A DNA stretch of 64,000 bases from Muribaculaceae bacterium (GCA_017557425.1 JAFYYU010000015.1:203133-267132), one strand, 5' to 3'; positions 40,409 to 49,766 are shown, counted from the first letter of the stretch. A program made the numbers and translations. The notes: generated by a model from the sequence alone, not told the origin.

Positions 40409-41461
40409 TTAAAACAGTATCGCAAATCGGGAGAGATAGCGTTGGTAGGCTTGCCAGGCGGGGTGGAGGGCGGTCGTGTCGTGGCCGGCATCGAAGAAGG
40501 TTGCTTGGCAGGTGGGCTTGAAGGGGGACCAGTTGCCGCAGATGATGCCGTCACGGGCGATGACGGGTTGGAAGATGCCGCTGTTGTTGTGGGCGCGGTG
40601 GGTGTGCTCGGGCGGGAGGACGATGTCGCGGCTCTTGTAGCCGATGAGGTATTCGTCGTAGGGCGGAATCAGGAGGTATTTGCCCTTGCGGAAACCTCGA
40701 GTGCGGCAATCATCCGTCAGGTAGAATTCCCTACCCTTCCATTTCACGGTGTGAATCCCGTTGCCCAACATGGCGATGCCCTTGCGGCAGTCGCTGATGT
40801 TCAGGCCCGACCACCAGACAAAATCCTCAAGCGTGGCGGGCTGATGGCTCTGGAAATACTTGCGGGTAAAGCACATCAGGGCCTCGTCTCGGTCTATCTT
40901 GCCTGAAGCTTTCACCTTGTTTGCAGTGAGCGCGTAGGTCGCTTTCATGGGCAAGAGATCGCCGCTGCACAGGGTTCCCGACATTTCGGCCATGCGGATG
41001 TGGTAGGACAGCCGATGGTCATCCATGCGAATATCCCTCTCGGCCAACGCCTGAACGAGGTCCTCTTTGGTCACGCTGCCCTTGTCGGCAGCCGTCCGGG
41101 CAAGGATGTCCCGAATGCTCATCAGTTCCTCGTCAGGAATACTAATTTTATTGCTGCTCATCCACCCCTTGGTGACAGCGATGGCTTTGGGGGCACACAG
41201 GCTGAGCCAAGTCCAGTAGTCATCGGCCGAGACCAGTTGCCAGGTGCCGCGCATCAGGTGCAGACGGATAATCCGCCCGCTGTCAAAGGCCTTCTTGAAT
41301 GCCCGGGCCGACGGCTTGCGGGTGCGCATCTCCACCGCCCAGCGCATCATGCGGTATTCCTGCGCCTGCATGGCGCCCATGTGGCTGACCACCTGGGCAG
41401 GGTCGCTGAACTGAGGCGCGACAAGCTGCTGGTTGAGAAGACGGATGGCTACGGGGTTCAT
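40409..41461 (-). CDS. AlkZ-like winged-helix DNA-binding protein
   Basis: 350 codons, HTH_42/AlkZ type. The QAQ motif near residue 32 (HMGAMQAQEYRMMRW), RLHLMRGTWQLVSADDYWTW, and the C-terminal block KYLLIPPYDEYLIGYKSRD fit the family. AlkZ members are glycosylases that remove bulky or crosslinked bases; the Q-x-Q glutamines are catalytic in AlkZ. Cytoplasmic. Another repair gene, AlkD-like, lies at 43106. Confidence 0.8.
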   Translation of the reverse strand: MNPVAIRLLNQQLVAPQFSDPAQVVSHMGAMQAQEYRMMRWAVEMRTRKPSARAFKKAFDSGRIIRLHLMRGTWQLVSADDYWTWLSLCAPKAIAVTKGWMSSNKISIPDEELMSIRDILARTAADKGSVTKEDLVQALAERDIRMDDHRLSYHIRMAEMSGTLCSGDLLPMKATYALTANKVKASGKIDRDEALMCFTRKYFQSHQPATLEDFVWWSGLNISDCRKGIAMLGNGIHTVKWKGREFYLTDDCRTRGFRKGKYLLIPPYDEYLIGYKSRDIVLPPEHTHRAHNNSGIFQPVIARDGIICGNWSPFKPTCQATFFDAGHDTTALHPAWQAYQRYLSRFAILF

Positions 41462-41504
41462 GTGTTAGTTTCTAGTTTCTAGTCCCTAGTCCTTAGTTTT
41501 TAGT
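41462..41504 (+). repeat. TTAG/CTAG-type tandem repeat
   Basis: Runs of tagtttctagtttctagtcc-type units between two genes. Confidence 0.6.
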
Positions 41505-41510
41505 CGTTTT

Positions 41511-41993
41511 TCACCAGTAGCGGCCGACGCGTTGTTTGTAGTCGAGGTATTCCTGGCCGAAGTCTTTTTCGAGGCGCTTTTCCTCGCTGCGGACCTGCAA
41601 AGTGAGCAGGATGACCTCGACGAGGAAGACGAGCAGCGGAAGGGCCGTCCATAGCCAAACGAGAACGCCTATGTCATAGAGGTAGATGCCCACGAGCATC
41701 GGGTTGCGGCACAGGCGGTACGGGCCCTCGGTCATCAGGCGACGGGTGCGGGGCGCTACTTCATGGTTATAGGCATCGAAGGGGTTACCCTTGCCGACAA
41801 CACGTATATAGACGATACTGTAAATGCTGAGACCCAATCCACCGATGATATACAGGGCAGCGACCATATAGCGGATGAGCGTGTCGGGCACATAGGGAAA
41901 CGGCCGCCCCGACACCCACCACATGAGAGCCGGAATGCCGATGACAAAAATCAGCAGCCCCAAGAGATAACCGATGATATGCGATTTAAACAT
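41511..41993 (-). CDS. Isoprenylcysteine carboxyl methyltransferase-like membrane protein
   Basis: 160 codons with about four membrane helices. C-terminal signature TEGPYRLCRNPMLVGIYLYD and RSEEKRLEKDFGQEYLDYK. SAM-dependent methyltransferase of the ICMT type, substrate unknown. Same family as 21364-21885 but more GC-rich and clearly a backbone copy. Confidence 0.85.
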   Translation of the reverse strand: MFKSHIIGYLLGLLIFVIGIPALMWWVSGRPFPYVPDTLIRYMVAALYIIGGLGLSIYSIVYIRVVGKGNPFDAYNHEVAPRTRRLMTEGPYRLCRNPMLVGIYLYDIGVLVWLWTALPLLVFLVEVILLTLQVRSEEKRLEKDFGQEYLDYKQRVGRYW

Positions 41994-42016
41994 TCTTTTG
42001 TTTTATTCTTTTGTTG

Positions 42017-42035
42017 GCCGTGACATAGTCACGGC
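42017..42035. other. Perfect hairpin between genes
   Basis: GCCGTGAC, ata, GTCACGGC: 8-bp stem with a 3-base loop. No T run on the minus strand, so its role as a terminator is uncertain. Confidence 0.5.
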
Positions 42036-42058
42036 ACACTGAACCAGGAGGGAATGGA

Positions 42059-42358
42059 TTATTTACCGAATTTCCTTAAAAGGATTTTCAGTTCACGGCA
42101 GTCGGTGAGCAGGTTCCAGATGCCGTCCTCACTGAGCACACCGCGTTTCAGGTCTTTGGGTAAGAGTCCCATTTCGTCGTCGGCATAGTCTTGGCGCCAT
42201 GCCTCGCTACCGTAATACTCGTCTAGCGCTGCAATGTCCTGCTGGGCCGTCTCATATTTGTCGAGGGCTGTGGCGAGGCGTTTCACGGCAGCCGTGGCAC
42301 GGTCGAGGCGCCGCTCCATCTTGCGGATGCGGGCTATCTGTTCTTTATTGTCACCCAT
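42059..42358 (-). CDS. DUF4298 protein
   Basis: 99 codons, mostly helical (RIRKMERRLDRATAAVKRLA), with EYYGSEAWRQDYADDEMGLL and the end LLTDCRELKILLRKF, as in DUF4298. Function unknown. Seven bases downstream of the nitroreductase gene, on the same strand. Confidence 0.8.
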   Translation of the reverse strand: MGDNKEQIARIRKMERRLDRATAAVKRLATALDKYETAQQDIAALDEYYGSEAWRQDYADDEMGLLPKDLKRGVLSEDGIWNLLTDCRELKILLRKFGK

Positions 42359-42365
42359 AATCGTG

Positions 42366-42983
42366 TTATTTGATGTATTTCACTTTAGACTCGTCACGCG
42401 GCTTGGCTTCGGGCTGCTCGTCAGGATAGCCGATAGCGATGATGTAGTTCAGCTTGTAGTCCTCAGGGATGTCGAGGCGGTCGATAAAGAACTTGCAGCG
42501 CTCATTCGACAGCAGGAAACGCACCGGCCCGCCCAGGCAGCATGTTCCCAGTCCCAACGACTGTGCCGCCAGCATCATGTTCTCGCCCAACAGACCGGCA
42601 TCGAGTTCACCACCGCCCTTGGCGGGTGTACAGACGCAAATGAGGTTGGGAGCATTACGGAACATGTTCTTGAAGTTCGGATCTCGTTTTACCTGCTCGG
42701 GATTCTCCTGTATGAACACCTCGTTCACGTCGGCTATCAGCTGCTGGTCCTCGACCACACGGATGATCCACGGCTGGCGGTTCATGCCGCTAGGCGCATT
42801 GATGCCTGCACGAACCACCACCGCCAATTTCTCATGCTCGACAGGCTTATCAAGATACTGCCGCACGGAACGCCGCGCCATGATGTTGTTGATCACTTCG
42901 TTCTCATACACACTCTGTGCCGACATCGTCAGCGAGGTAAGCACTGCCATCAGGCCGGCAATAGCCAATATTCTCTTTTTCAT
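42366..42983 (-). CDS. Exported nitroreductase family protein
   Basis: 205 codons. A clear signal peptide (KRILAIAGLMAVLTSLTMSA) precedes an FMN nitroreductase domain: NIMARRSVRQYLDKPV, AGINAPSGMNRQPWIIRVV, GENMMLAAQSLGLGTCCLG and IIAIGYPDEQPEAKPR. Flavin enzymes of this type are usually cytoplasmic, so an exported version is notable. In an operon with DUF4298. Confidence 0.85.
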   Translation of the reverse strand: MKKRILAIAGLMAVLTSLTMSAQSVYENEVINNIMARRSVRQYLDKPVEHEKLAVVVRAGINAPSGMNRQPWIIRVVEDQQLIADVNEVFIQENPEQVKRDPNFKNMFRNAPNLICVCTPAKGGGELDAGLLGENMMLAAQSLGLGTCCLGGPVRFLLSNERCKFFIDRLDIPEDYKLNYIIAIGYPDEQPEAKPRDESKVKYIK

Positions 42984-43066
42984 TGCGGTAATAATGATGA
43001 TTTCGATTAACTACGGAACAAAGATAGTGCAAGTCGAGTGGAGAGCCAAACAAAAACACATTTTTG

Positions 43067-43099
43067 TTTGGGCTATCCCGAGGCTTTCATTATCTTTGC
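43067..43099 (+). promoter_or_regulatory. Promoter giving a leaderless AlkD-like transcript
   Basis: TTTG 43067-43070, 20 bases, TATCTTTGC 43091-43099. ATG 43106 lies 15 bases after the first T of the -7 box, the same spacing as at 27395. Confidence 0.75.
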
Positions 43100-43105
43100 A
43101 GAATA

Positions 43106-43855
43106 ATGACTGCAAAGGAAATAATCAAGTACATGGAGTCGCTGCAGGACGAGAAGCAGCGGCAGGTGTTGATGAGGTTCTTCAAGACGGGGCCAGGCGA
43201 GTATGGCCACGGCGACGAGTTCCTGGGGCTGAAGGTGCCGCAAACACGTGAAGTCGTCAAACTCGCAGCATGGGACACTCCTCTTGATGAGGTGCCCGAA
43301 CTGCTGATGTCGCGGTGGCACGAGGTCAGACTGTGCGGACTGCTCATTCTGGTCGATCAGTTCAGCAAACAGGCCACCAAGCGGCTGGCCAATGACGAGA
43401 AAGCAATCGCAACCCGGGATGCCATCGTGTCGATGTACCTGCAATATGCCGAGCAGGCCAACAATTGGGACTTGGTGGACCTGTCAGCACCCAAGATTCT
43501 GGGCCATTGGCTCTTGCTGCCCACGCATCTGGGCGACAAGCAGCAGATTCTTGACGGATTGGCGTCAAGCCCATGCCTGTGGAAGCAGCGGATGAGCATG
43601 GTGTGCACTTGGAAAACTTTGCAACAAGGCGACCCCTCGTGGTGCCTGCGCTATGCCGAGATGCACCTGCATCACCCGCACGACCTGATGCACAAGGCGG
43701 TGGGCTGGATGCTGCGTGAGATGGGCAAGCGTTGCAGCATGGACCTGCTGCAACAATTCCTGGAGCGCCATGCCCATGAGATGCCACGCACCGCCCTGCG
43801 TTACGCCATCGAAAAGATGTCTCCCGCCGAGCGCGAGCACTGGATGAGCCGTTAG
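43106..43855 (+). CDS. AlkD-like DNA alkylation repair protein
   Basis: 249 codons from ATG 43106, set by the promoter. HEAT-like helical repeats: FLGLKVPQTREVVKLA, LLMSRWHEVRLCGLLILV, then AEQANNWDLVDLSAPKILG with the Trp and Asp used by AlkD to excise alkylated bases, and LMHKAVGWMLREMGKR. Cytoplasmic base excision repair of positively charged adducts. Confidence 0.88.
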   Translation: MTAKEIIKYMESLQDEKQRQVLMRFFKTGPGEYGHGDEFLGLKVPQTREVVKLAAWDTPLDEVPELLMSRWHEVRLCGLLILVDQFSKQATKRLANDEKAIATRDAIVSMYLQYAEQANNWDLVDLSAPKILGHWLLLPTHLGDKQQILDGLASSPCLWKQRMSMVCTWKTLQQGDPSWCLRYAEMHLHHPHDLMHKAVGWMLREMGKRCSMDLLQQFLERHAHEMPRTALRYAIEKMSPAEREHWMSR

Positions 43856-43902
43856 GGGCAAACACCATTATTGATAAATACTAACCAAAAATATAAACCA
43901 TC

Positions 43903-46900
43903 ATGAATATCAAGAAACTATTTGCCGGAATTGCCGCACTGCTGGCAGTCAGCGGCGCCACAGCACAAACCAACCCGTTGTGGATGCGCTTCAGCGCCAT
44001 TTCACCCGATGGCCAGACCATCGCTTTTTCCTACAAGGGAGACCTGTTCACTGTGCCCGTCCAGGGTGGCACGGCCCATCAAGTGACCAGCAATGCCGCC
44101 TATGACGCTTACCCCGTGTGGAGCCCCAACGGGCAGCAAATCGCCTTTGCCTCGGCCCGCGAAGGGAGCCTGGACGTGTATATCGTCGGCAAGAACGGCG
44201 GCACGCCCACACGGCTGACCACCGACAGCGGCAACGAGACACCGCTTTGCTTCCTCAATGACGGCACGGTGCTCTTTGAAGCCACCGGCATGCCAACAGC
44301 CCAATCGATCCTGTTTGCCGACCGTTCGTTCCCGCAGGTTTATCAGGTGAGCACCAGCGGCGGCAGGGCTCGTCTGTTCTCGGCCTTGCCCATGCAGGAC
44401 TTGAGCATCAATGCCAAGGGAGACATCCTGTACCATGACATCAAGGGCTATGAGGACCCCTTCCGCAAGCACCATACCAGTCCCATCACGCGTGACATCT
44501 GGCTCAACCGTGACGGCAAGTTCACCAAGCTCACCGACTTCAACGGCGAGGACCGCACCCCGCGCTGGAGTGCCGACGGCAACGCCTATTACTACCTGAG
44601 TGAGCAGGACGGCACATTCAACGTGTATAAGAGCACCATCGGCGGGAAGGCTGTGCAGCTTACCCACCACAAGGACAATCCCGTGCGTTTCCTCACGGTG
44701 GCTGAGAACGGCACGCTATGCTACGGCTACAACGGCGAAATATACACCCTGCGCGAGGGCGGCGAGCCTCAGCGTGTCAACATCACCATTGCTGCCGACT
44801 GCATCGAGAAGGAACTGGTAAGGGACATCAAGAAAAACGGCGCCACCGCCATCTGCGTGTCGCCTGGCGGCAAGGAAGTGGCCTTTGTGATGCATGGCGA
44901 CGTGTATGTAACCTCAGTGGAGTACAACACCACCAAGCAAATCACCAACACGCCCGAGCAGGAACGCACCATCGACTTCTCGCCCGACGGCCGCAGCATC
45001 GTCTATGACAGCGAGCGTGGCGGCATGTGGCAGATTTATCAGACCACCATCAAGAACAAGGACGAAAAACTGTTTACCTATTCGACCGACCTGGTAGAGG
45101 AACAACTTACCAACACGGGCCACACCTCGCTGCAGCCCAAATACAGCCCCGACGGCAAGAGCGTGGCCTTCCTTGAAGACCGCGGCACACTGCGGGCCGT
45201 GGACGTGAAAACCAAGGCTGTGCGCACGCTGATGGACGGCAAGTACATCTACTCCTACAGCGACGGCGACGTGTGGTATGAGTGGAGTCCCGACAGCCGG
45301 TGGCTACTCTCGTCCTACATCGGCACCGGCGGTTGGAACAGCCAGGATGTCGCCCTGGTCAACGCCAGCGGCAACGGCGAAGTGCACGACCTGACCGAGA
45401 GCGGCTATAACGAGGGTAACGCCAAGTGGGTGCTGGGCGGCAAAGCCATGATTTTCACCAGCGACCGCGCGGGCTATCGCAGCCACGGCAGCTGGGGCAG
45501 CGAGGACGACGTGTACATCATGTTCTTTGATCTGGACGCCTATGAGCATTTCCGCATGACCAAGGAGGAGAAAGTGCTGCGTGAGGAGGCCGAGAAAGAG
45601 AAGAAAAAAGAGGCCGACAAGGAAAAGGCCGAAAAGCCTGCCAAGAAAAAAGACAACAAGAAGAAAAAAGGCGCCAGCGAGGAAAAACCCGCTGTGGAGC
45701 CCTTGCAGTTTGACCTGGAGAACTGCCGTGACCGCGTGGCGCGCCTGACGGTGAATTCCTCCCGCCTGGGCGATGCTGTGCTCTCCAAGGGCGGTGACAC
45801 GCTGTATTACCAGGCGGCCTTTGAGGGCGGCATGGACCTGTGGAAACACGACCTGCGCGAGAACAAGACCGAAATCGTCCTCAAGGATGTGGGACGTGGA
45901 CCGATGATGGCCGATAAGGACGGCAAAAACCTGTTCCTGTGCACCGGTAAGGGCATCAAGAAGATTGATCTGGCCAAGGGCAAACCCGAGGCCGTCAACT
46001 TCGAGGCCAACTTCAACTACCGCCCCCAGGAGGAGCGCGAATACATCTTCAACCACATCTGGCAACAGGTCAAGGACAAATTCTACGTCGAGGACATCCA
46101 CGGCGTGGACTGGGAGGGCTACCGCGAGAACTACAAGCGTTTCCTGCCCTACATCAACAATAACTACGACTTCCGCGACATGCTGAGCGAGATGCTGGGC
46201 GAGCTGAACGGCTCCCACACCGGCGCCCGCTACAACCCCGAGGGTCCGAGCCTCAAAACGGCGGCCCTGGGCCTCTTCCTTGACAACAGTTACACGGGCA
46301 ACGGCCTGCGCGTCGAGGAGGTCATCAAGCGCGGCCCGTTTGACGTGAAGAAGACGGGCGTCACGGCAGGATGCATCATCGAGAAAATCGACGGCAACGA
46401 GATTGGCTCCGACGCCGACTACAACTGGATGCTCGACGGTAAGGCGGGCAAGCCCATCCGCGTCACGGTGTACAATCCGGCGACCAAGAAACGCTTTGAC
46501 GTCAACGTCAAGGCCATCAGCAAGGGCGAGCAGCAGGAACTGCTCTACAGGCGCTGGGTAGACCGCAACCGCGCGTTGGTTGACAGCCTGTCGGGCGGTC
46601 AGCTGGCCTATGTCCACGTCAAGGAGATGAACAGCGAGAGTTTCCGCACCGTCTATCGTGAACTGCTCAACGACAAGAACCGCAACCGCAAGGCCGTCAT
46701 CGTCGATGAGCGCCACAACGGCGGCGGCTGGCTGCACGACGACCTGTGCACCCTGTTAGGCGGCAAGCAATACCAAAGTTTCGTGCCTCACGGCCAGTAT
46801 GTGGGCGCTGACCCGTTCAACAAGTGGACCAAGCCCTCGTGCGTGCTCATGTGCGAGGACGACTACAGCAACGGCCACGGCTTCCCCTTCGTCTATCGAG

Positions 46901-47145
46901 AGTTGGGCATCGGCAAACTCATCGGCACACCCGTGGCAGGCACGATGACCGCCGTGTGGTGGGAGACGCTGATCGACCGTTCGCTGGTATTCGGCATCCC
47001 GCAAGTGGGCTGCCGCGACATGCGGGGCAACTACTGTGAGAACCAGCCGCTGTTGCCCGACATCGAGATCTATAACACCCCCGAAGACTACCTCACGGGC
47101 CATGACCGCCAGCTTGAGCGCGCCGTTCAGGAGATGCTCAAGTAG
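43903..47145 (+). CDS. Tricorn protease homologue, S41 family
   Basis: 1080 codons with a signal peptide (KKLFAGIAALLAVSGATAQ). Two N-terminal beta-propeller regions of PD40/TolB-like repeats (FSAISPDGQTIAFSYKGDLF, FSPDGRSIVYDSERGGMWQI), a lysine/glutamate-rich linker around 550-605, a C1-like helical part (EYIFNHIWQQVKDKFYVED), a PDZ domain (GCIIEKIDGNEI) and an S41 peptidase core with VIVDERHNGGGW and the nucleophile region DDYSNGHGFPF, then GTPVAGTM. The catalytic Ser is in YSNG, where archaeal tricorn has SDG. Likely periplasmic peptide degradation. Confidence 0.92.
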   Translation: MNIKKLFAGIAALLAVSGATAQTNPLWMRFSAISPDGQTIAFSYKGDLFTVPVQGGTAHQVTSNAAYDAYPVWSPNGQQIAFASAREGSLDVYIVGKNGGTPTRLTTDSGNETPLCFLNDGTVLFEATGMPTAQSILFADRSFPQVYQVSTSGGRARLFSALPMQDLSINAKGDILYHDIKGYEDPFRKHHTSPITRDIWLNRDGKFTKLTDFNGEDRTPRWSADGNAYYYLSEQDGTFNVYKSTIGGKAVQLTHHKDNPVRFLTVAENGTLCYGYNGEIYTLREGGEPQRVNITIAADCIEKELVRDIKKNGATAICVSPGGKEVAFVMHGDVYVTSVEYNTTKQITNTPEQERTIDFSPDGRSIVYDSERGGMWQIYQTTIKNKDEKLFTYSTDLVEEQLTNTGHTSLQPKYSPDGKSVAFLEDRGTLRAVDVKTKAVRTLMDGKYIYSYSDGDVWYEWSPDSRWLLSSYIGTGGWNSQDVALVNASGNGEVHDLTESGYNEGNAKWVLGGKAMIFTSDRAGYRSHGSWGSEDDVYIMFFDLDAYEHFRMTKEEKVLREEAEKEKKKEADKEKAEKPAKKKDNKKKKGASEEKPAVEPLQFDLENCRDRVARLTVNSSRLGDAVLSKGGDTLYYQAAFEGGMDLWKHDLRENKTEIVLKDVGRGPMMADKDGKNLFLCTGKGIKKIDLAKGKPEAVNFEANFNYRPQEEREYIFNHIWQQVKDKFYVEDIHGVDWEGYRENYKRFLPYINNNYDFRDMLSEMLGELNGSHTGARYNPEGPSLKTAALGLFLDNSYTGNGLRVEEVIKRGPFDVKKTGVTAGCIIEKIDGNEIGSDADYNWMLDGKAGKPIRVTVYNPATKKRFDVNVKAISKGEQQELLYRRWVDRNRALVDSLSGGQLAYVHVKEMNSESFRTVYRELLNDKNRNRKAVIVDERHNGGGWLHDDLCTLLGGKQYQSFVPHGQYVGADPFNKWTKPSCVLMCEDDYSNGHGFPFVYRELGIGKLIGTPVAGTMTAVWWETLIDRSLVFGIPQVGCRDMRGNYCENQPLLPDIEIYNTPEDYLTGHDRQLERAVQEMLK

Positions 47146-47190
47146 CATGATATCCCTACCCTATTGTTATCAATAATGGTCCTTTGAATC

Positions 47191-47865
47191 ATGACAAAAA
47201 CATCAACCATCAGGATATTGGCAGCCATCGGTTTTCTATGCTTCGGCACCTTTTTCCATGTCCAGGCACAGAGTCTGGCACAACAGGGCACCTCGCTCGA
47301 GGATATCGTGCCAGCAGGGTGGCTGCACCACGAGGCAACGGGCGACTTGAACAAGGACGGCATCGCGGACCTCGTGGTGGTGGCGACACCTGACTTCCAG
47401 GAGAACCTCAAGACTCGCGACGATGGCTACGTCTATAACTTTAACCAGCCCGTGCTGGCCATCTACTTTGGGACACAGCAAGGCCAGCAGCGGCTGTGGA
47501 AGCAATATGGCAACGTCATTCCCGCCAATGAAAGCGAGAACTGCAGCCACGAGGTCAGTCTGGAGATAACGAGCCGCGGCACCCTGCGCATCACTATCGG
47601 ATTGTTCTGCAGTGCGGGCAGTTACGGCACCTCGACCGACACCTACACCTACCGCTACCAGGACGGCGACTTCTTCCTCATCGGCATGGACCGGGAGGAG
47701 ATGATGCGCAACACAGGAGAGTGTACTACCGTGAGCGAAAACTATCTGGCCTGGAAGCGGCAGGTGACGAAGAGCAATGCCTTTGACGACACCGCGCCCG
47801 ACAACGAAAAGTGGAGCCGCCTGAAAAAGAGCCCCCTTGAGAAACTCGGGGCTAGAGAACTTTAA
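47191..47865 (+). CDS. Unknown secreted protein with FG-GAP-like segment
   Basis: 224 codons. A signal peptide (ILAAIGFLCFGTFFHVQAQ) and a calcium-loop/FG-GAP-like segment, ATGDLNKDGIADLVVVATPD; the rest is beta-rich. No enzyme motif. Same strand as the tricorn homologue and the next secreted protein, with short gaps, so possibly cotranscribed. Confidence 0.7.
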   Translation: MTKTSTIRILAAIGFLCFGTFFHVQAQSLAQQGTSLEDIVPAGWLHHEATGDLNKDGIADLVVVATPDFQENLKTRDDGYVYNFNQPVLAIYFGTQQGQQRLWKQYGNVIPANESENCSHEVSLEITSRGTLRITIGLFCSAGSYGTSTDTYTYRYQDGDFFLIGMDREEMMRNTGECTTVSENYLAWKRQVTKSNAFDDTAPDNEKWSRLKKSPLEKLGAREL

Positions 47866-47877
47866 TCAAGAGTAGTT

Positions 47878-48657
47878 ATGGATATGAAAAAAATCTGTTT
47901 GATATTGATGAGCATGATGGCCTTGGGTGGCTACGCCCAGCAGGGCTATCCCGAGGAACTGTTGACATATGATGAAACCAGCGCCATAACAGTTTCATTC
48001 AAGGGTAAGGCACCCGGTATCTGTGATTTCATAACGTCCTTGTTCCCCGAAGATGATTGCCTGTTTTTTATGGATAGCGGGGATTTTATCGATGCCTGGT
48101 TCCACTATCTGAACAACGAGAAGCAGGAAGAGAACTCTGAAATTATCGTGGATAAGAAGAACGGGTATGTGTACCAGGCTTCTGAATACGATGATGAAGA
48201 TGAGGGCGAGTCCCATCATATAACATCATTTTATGAGATGTGCTACTGGAACTGTGCCGATGGCAAACACAAGCTGTTTGCAATGACTTGCAATTCTATG
48301 GAAAACGGCCGTTATGTCGAGGGTCAAACCACAGGGATGGCTCTCCACCTCTATGATAACGCCCGGCACGTCATGTGGGACATTCCTGAGGCAGACCTTG
48401 GGGCCGAAGTGGATCCGGGAACCGACGAGTGCTATGAATATAACGCAGAAACCAAATTGTATTACGTCAGGGATCGGGAGACGGGAGAGCCGCTGACATT
48501 GACCGATGAAGAATTTTATCGCTGGCTCGATGAGAGGCCAGTTGTGGTCTATCGTCTGCCCAAACAGGGCAAAGACATCATTGCCGAGATTCATCGCGCC
48601 AACCGTACCGACACGGTGAAGCTGGTGTGGAACGGCATGCGGTTCGACAGAGAGTAG
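47878..48657 (+). CDS. Unknown secreted acidic protein
   Basis: 259 codons. Signal peptide MKKICLILMSMMALGGYAQQ. Acidic region with EYDDEDEGESHH near residue 100, then alternating strands. No family recognised. 12 bases after the preceding secreted-protein gene. Confidence 0.65.
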   Translation: MDMKKICLILMSMMALGGYAQQGYPEELLTYDETSAITVSFKGKAPGICDFITSLFPEDDCLFFMDSGDFIDAWFHYLNNEKQEENSEIIVDKKNGYVYQASEYDDEDEGESHHITSFYEMCYWNCADGKHKLFAMTCNSMENGRYVEGQTTGMALHLYDNARHVMWDIPEADLGAEVDPGTDECYEYNAETKLYYVRDRETGEPLTLTDEEFYRWLDERPVVVYRLPKQGKDIIAEIHRANRTDTVKLVWNGMRFDRE

Positions 48658-48681
48658 TGAATATTTCCAAGTTCGGGAAGA

Positions 48682-49656
48682 TTATTGTCCAAGGATTTTG
48701 CGGGCTTGGGTGGTGCCGTCGCTCAAGTGCTCGACGCTGATGTAGATGCCACCCGGGAGGTTATCCTTATCCACGCTCATGCCGGTCATCGTGTACCGGT
48801 CGGTAGCCGTGACGGTGACGTCGTCAGGCAAGGTTTCTTCAACCCCGTCGTCTCCCCAATCGATGTCTTCGAGTTCGGGCATCTCGTCGGGCCGTAGCGA
48901 GTTGCAGGTCATCATGTGTACACCCATGTTGCCATACTTCAGGTAGTTGGCCTTGCTGTCCACGGTCCACATGGCTACATGGAGCCCCATCCGGTGGAAC
49001 GTCCTGACGGTGTAGGCGTCAAAGTTGCCGATCGAGATGCTCGGGTTGAGGCCGTACTGGCGGCACCACTCCTCGTTGCCGGCCCAGTTGGCGTTGCACA
49101 GCCACTGACGGGTGAACTGGGGATAGTTTTCGGCGATATACTCCTGGGAATTCTTCATCGACGTGAGAAAGATGACCTTGTCGGCCAAGCCCTGGTCTAT
49201 GACCAGGTGGGCAAGGCCCTCGAAGTTGCTCATGTCGTTGCTGTTGATGCCCGTGGTCCACTTCAATTCGATGACGGGAAAGACGCCCTTCTCGACACAG
49301 ATGGCCAGATACTCGTCCACGGTGCAGATGTGGCCCGTGTAGGTCACGCCGCCGCGCGTCTGGCGATATTCCTCGGCACGCAGCTCGGCCAGGGTGGCAT
49401 TGGCCACGGTGAGGTTGCCGCCCACACGGTTGGTCGTCTCGTCGTGGCTGATGACATAGAAGCCGTCCTTGGTCACACGCACGTCACACTCCAGCCCGTC
49501 ATAGCCGTACACATCGACACCGTTGCGGAAGGCCTCAGCCGTGTTCTCCACACCGATATTGCAGCCGCGATGGCCCACAAACAGCGGTTTCCATGCCCAT
49601 GCGTCAACCGCCAGTGCCAACACTATCAGTAAAGTGAAAAGTCGTCTCATCGTCAT
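48682..49656 (-). CDS. Glycerophosphodiester phosphodiesterase with a sorting-like C-terminus
   Basis: 324 codons from ATG 49656. Signal peptide RRLFTLLIVLALAVDAWA, then a GDPD TIM barrel: FVGHRGCNIGVENTAEAFRN, LECDVRVTKDGFYVISHDE, FPVIELKW, and AMWTVDSKANYLKYGNMGVH. The end, TMTGMSVDKDNLPGGIYISV and then GTTQARKILGQ, resembles a type IX secretion sorting tail, so it may be a surface or outer-membrane cargo that releases glycerol 3-phosphate from phospholipid-derived diesters. Confidence 0.88.
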   Translation of the reverse strand: MTMRRLFTLLIVLALAVDAWAWKPLFVGHRGCNIGVENTAEAFRNGVDVYGYDGLECDVRVTKDGFYVISHDETTNRVGGNLTVANATLAELRAEEYRQTRGGVTYTGHICTVDEYLAICVEKGVFPVIELKWTTGINSNDMSNFEGLAHLVIDQGLADKVIFLTSMKNSQEYIAENYPQFTRQWLCNANWAGNEEWCRQYGLNPSISIGNFDAYTVRTFHRMGLHVAMWTVDSKANYLKYGNMGVHMMTCNSLRPDEMPELEDIDWGDDGVEETLPDDVTVTATDRYTMTGMSVDKDNLPGGIYISVEHLSDGTTQARKILGQ

Positions 49657-49728
49657 AGTCGTTTTGGTTGTCATGGGCAAAAGTATACAAAAAAACCTAG
49701 AATTCATGACATCTACTGGTTTTTGTTG

Positions 49729-49737
49729 TAAATTTGC
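49729..49737 (+). promoter_or_regulatory. Promoter (-7 element) of a small membrane protein
   Basis: TAAATTTGC, 29 bases before ATG 49767. Confidence 0.55.
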
Positions 49738-49766
49738 AATATTGTTTAACCAAACTGGTATTCGCT

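Noticed and set aside
45304-46737. 477-codon minus-strand reading frame inside the tricorn homologue
   Set aside because: Antisense shadow caused by GC-rich codon use; the plus-strand gene has domains and catalytic motifs.
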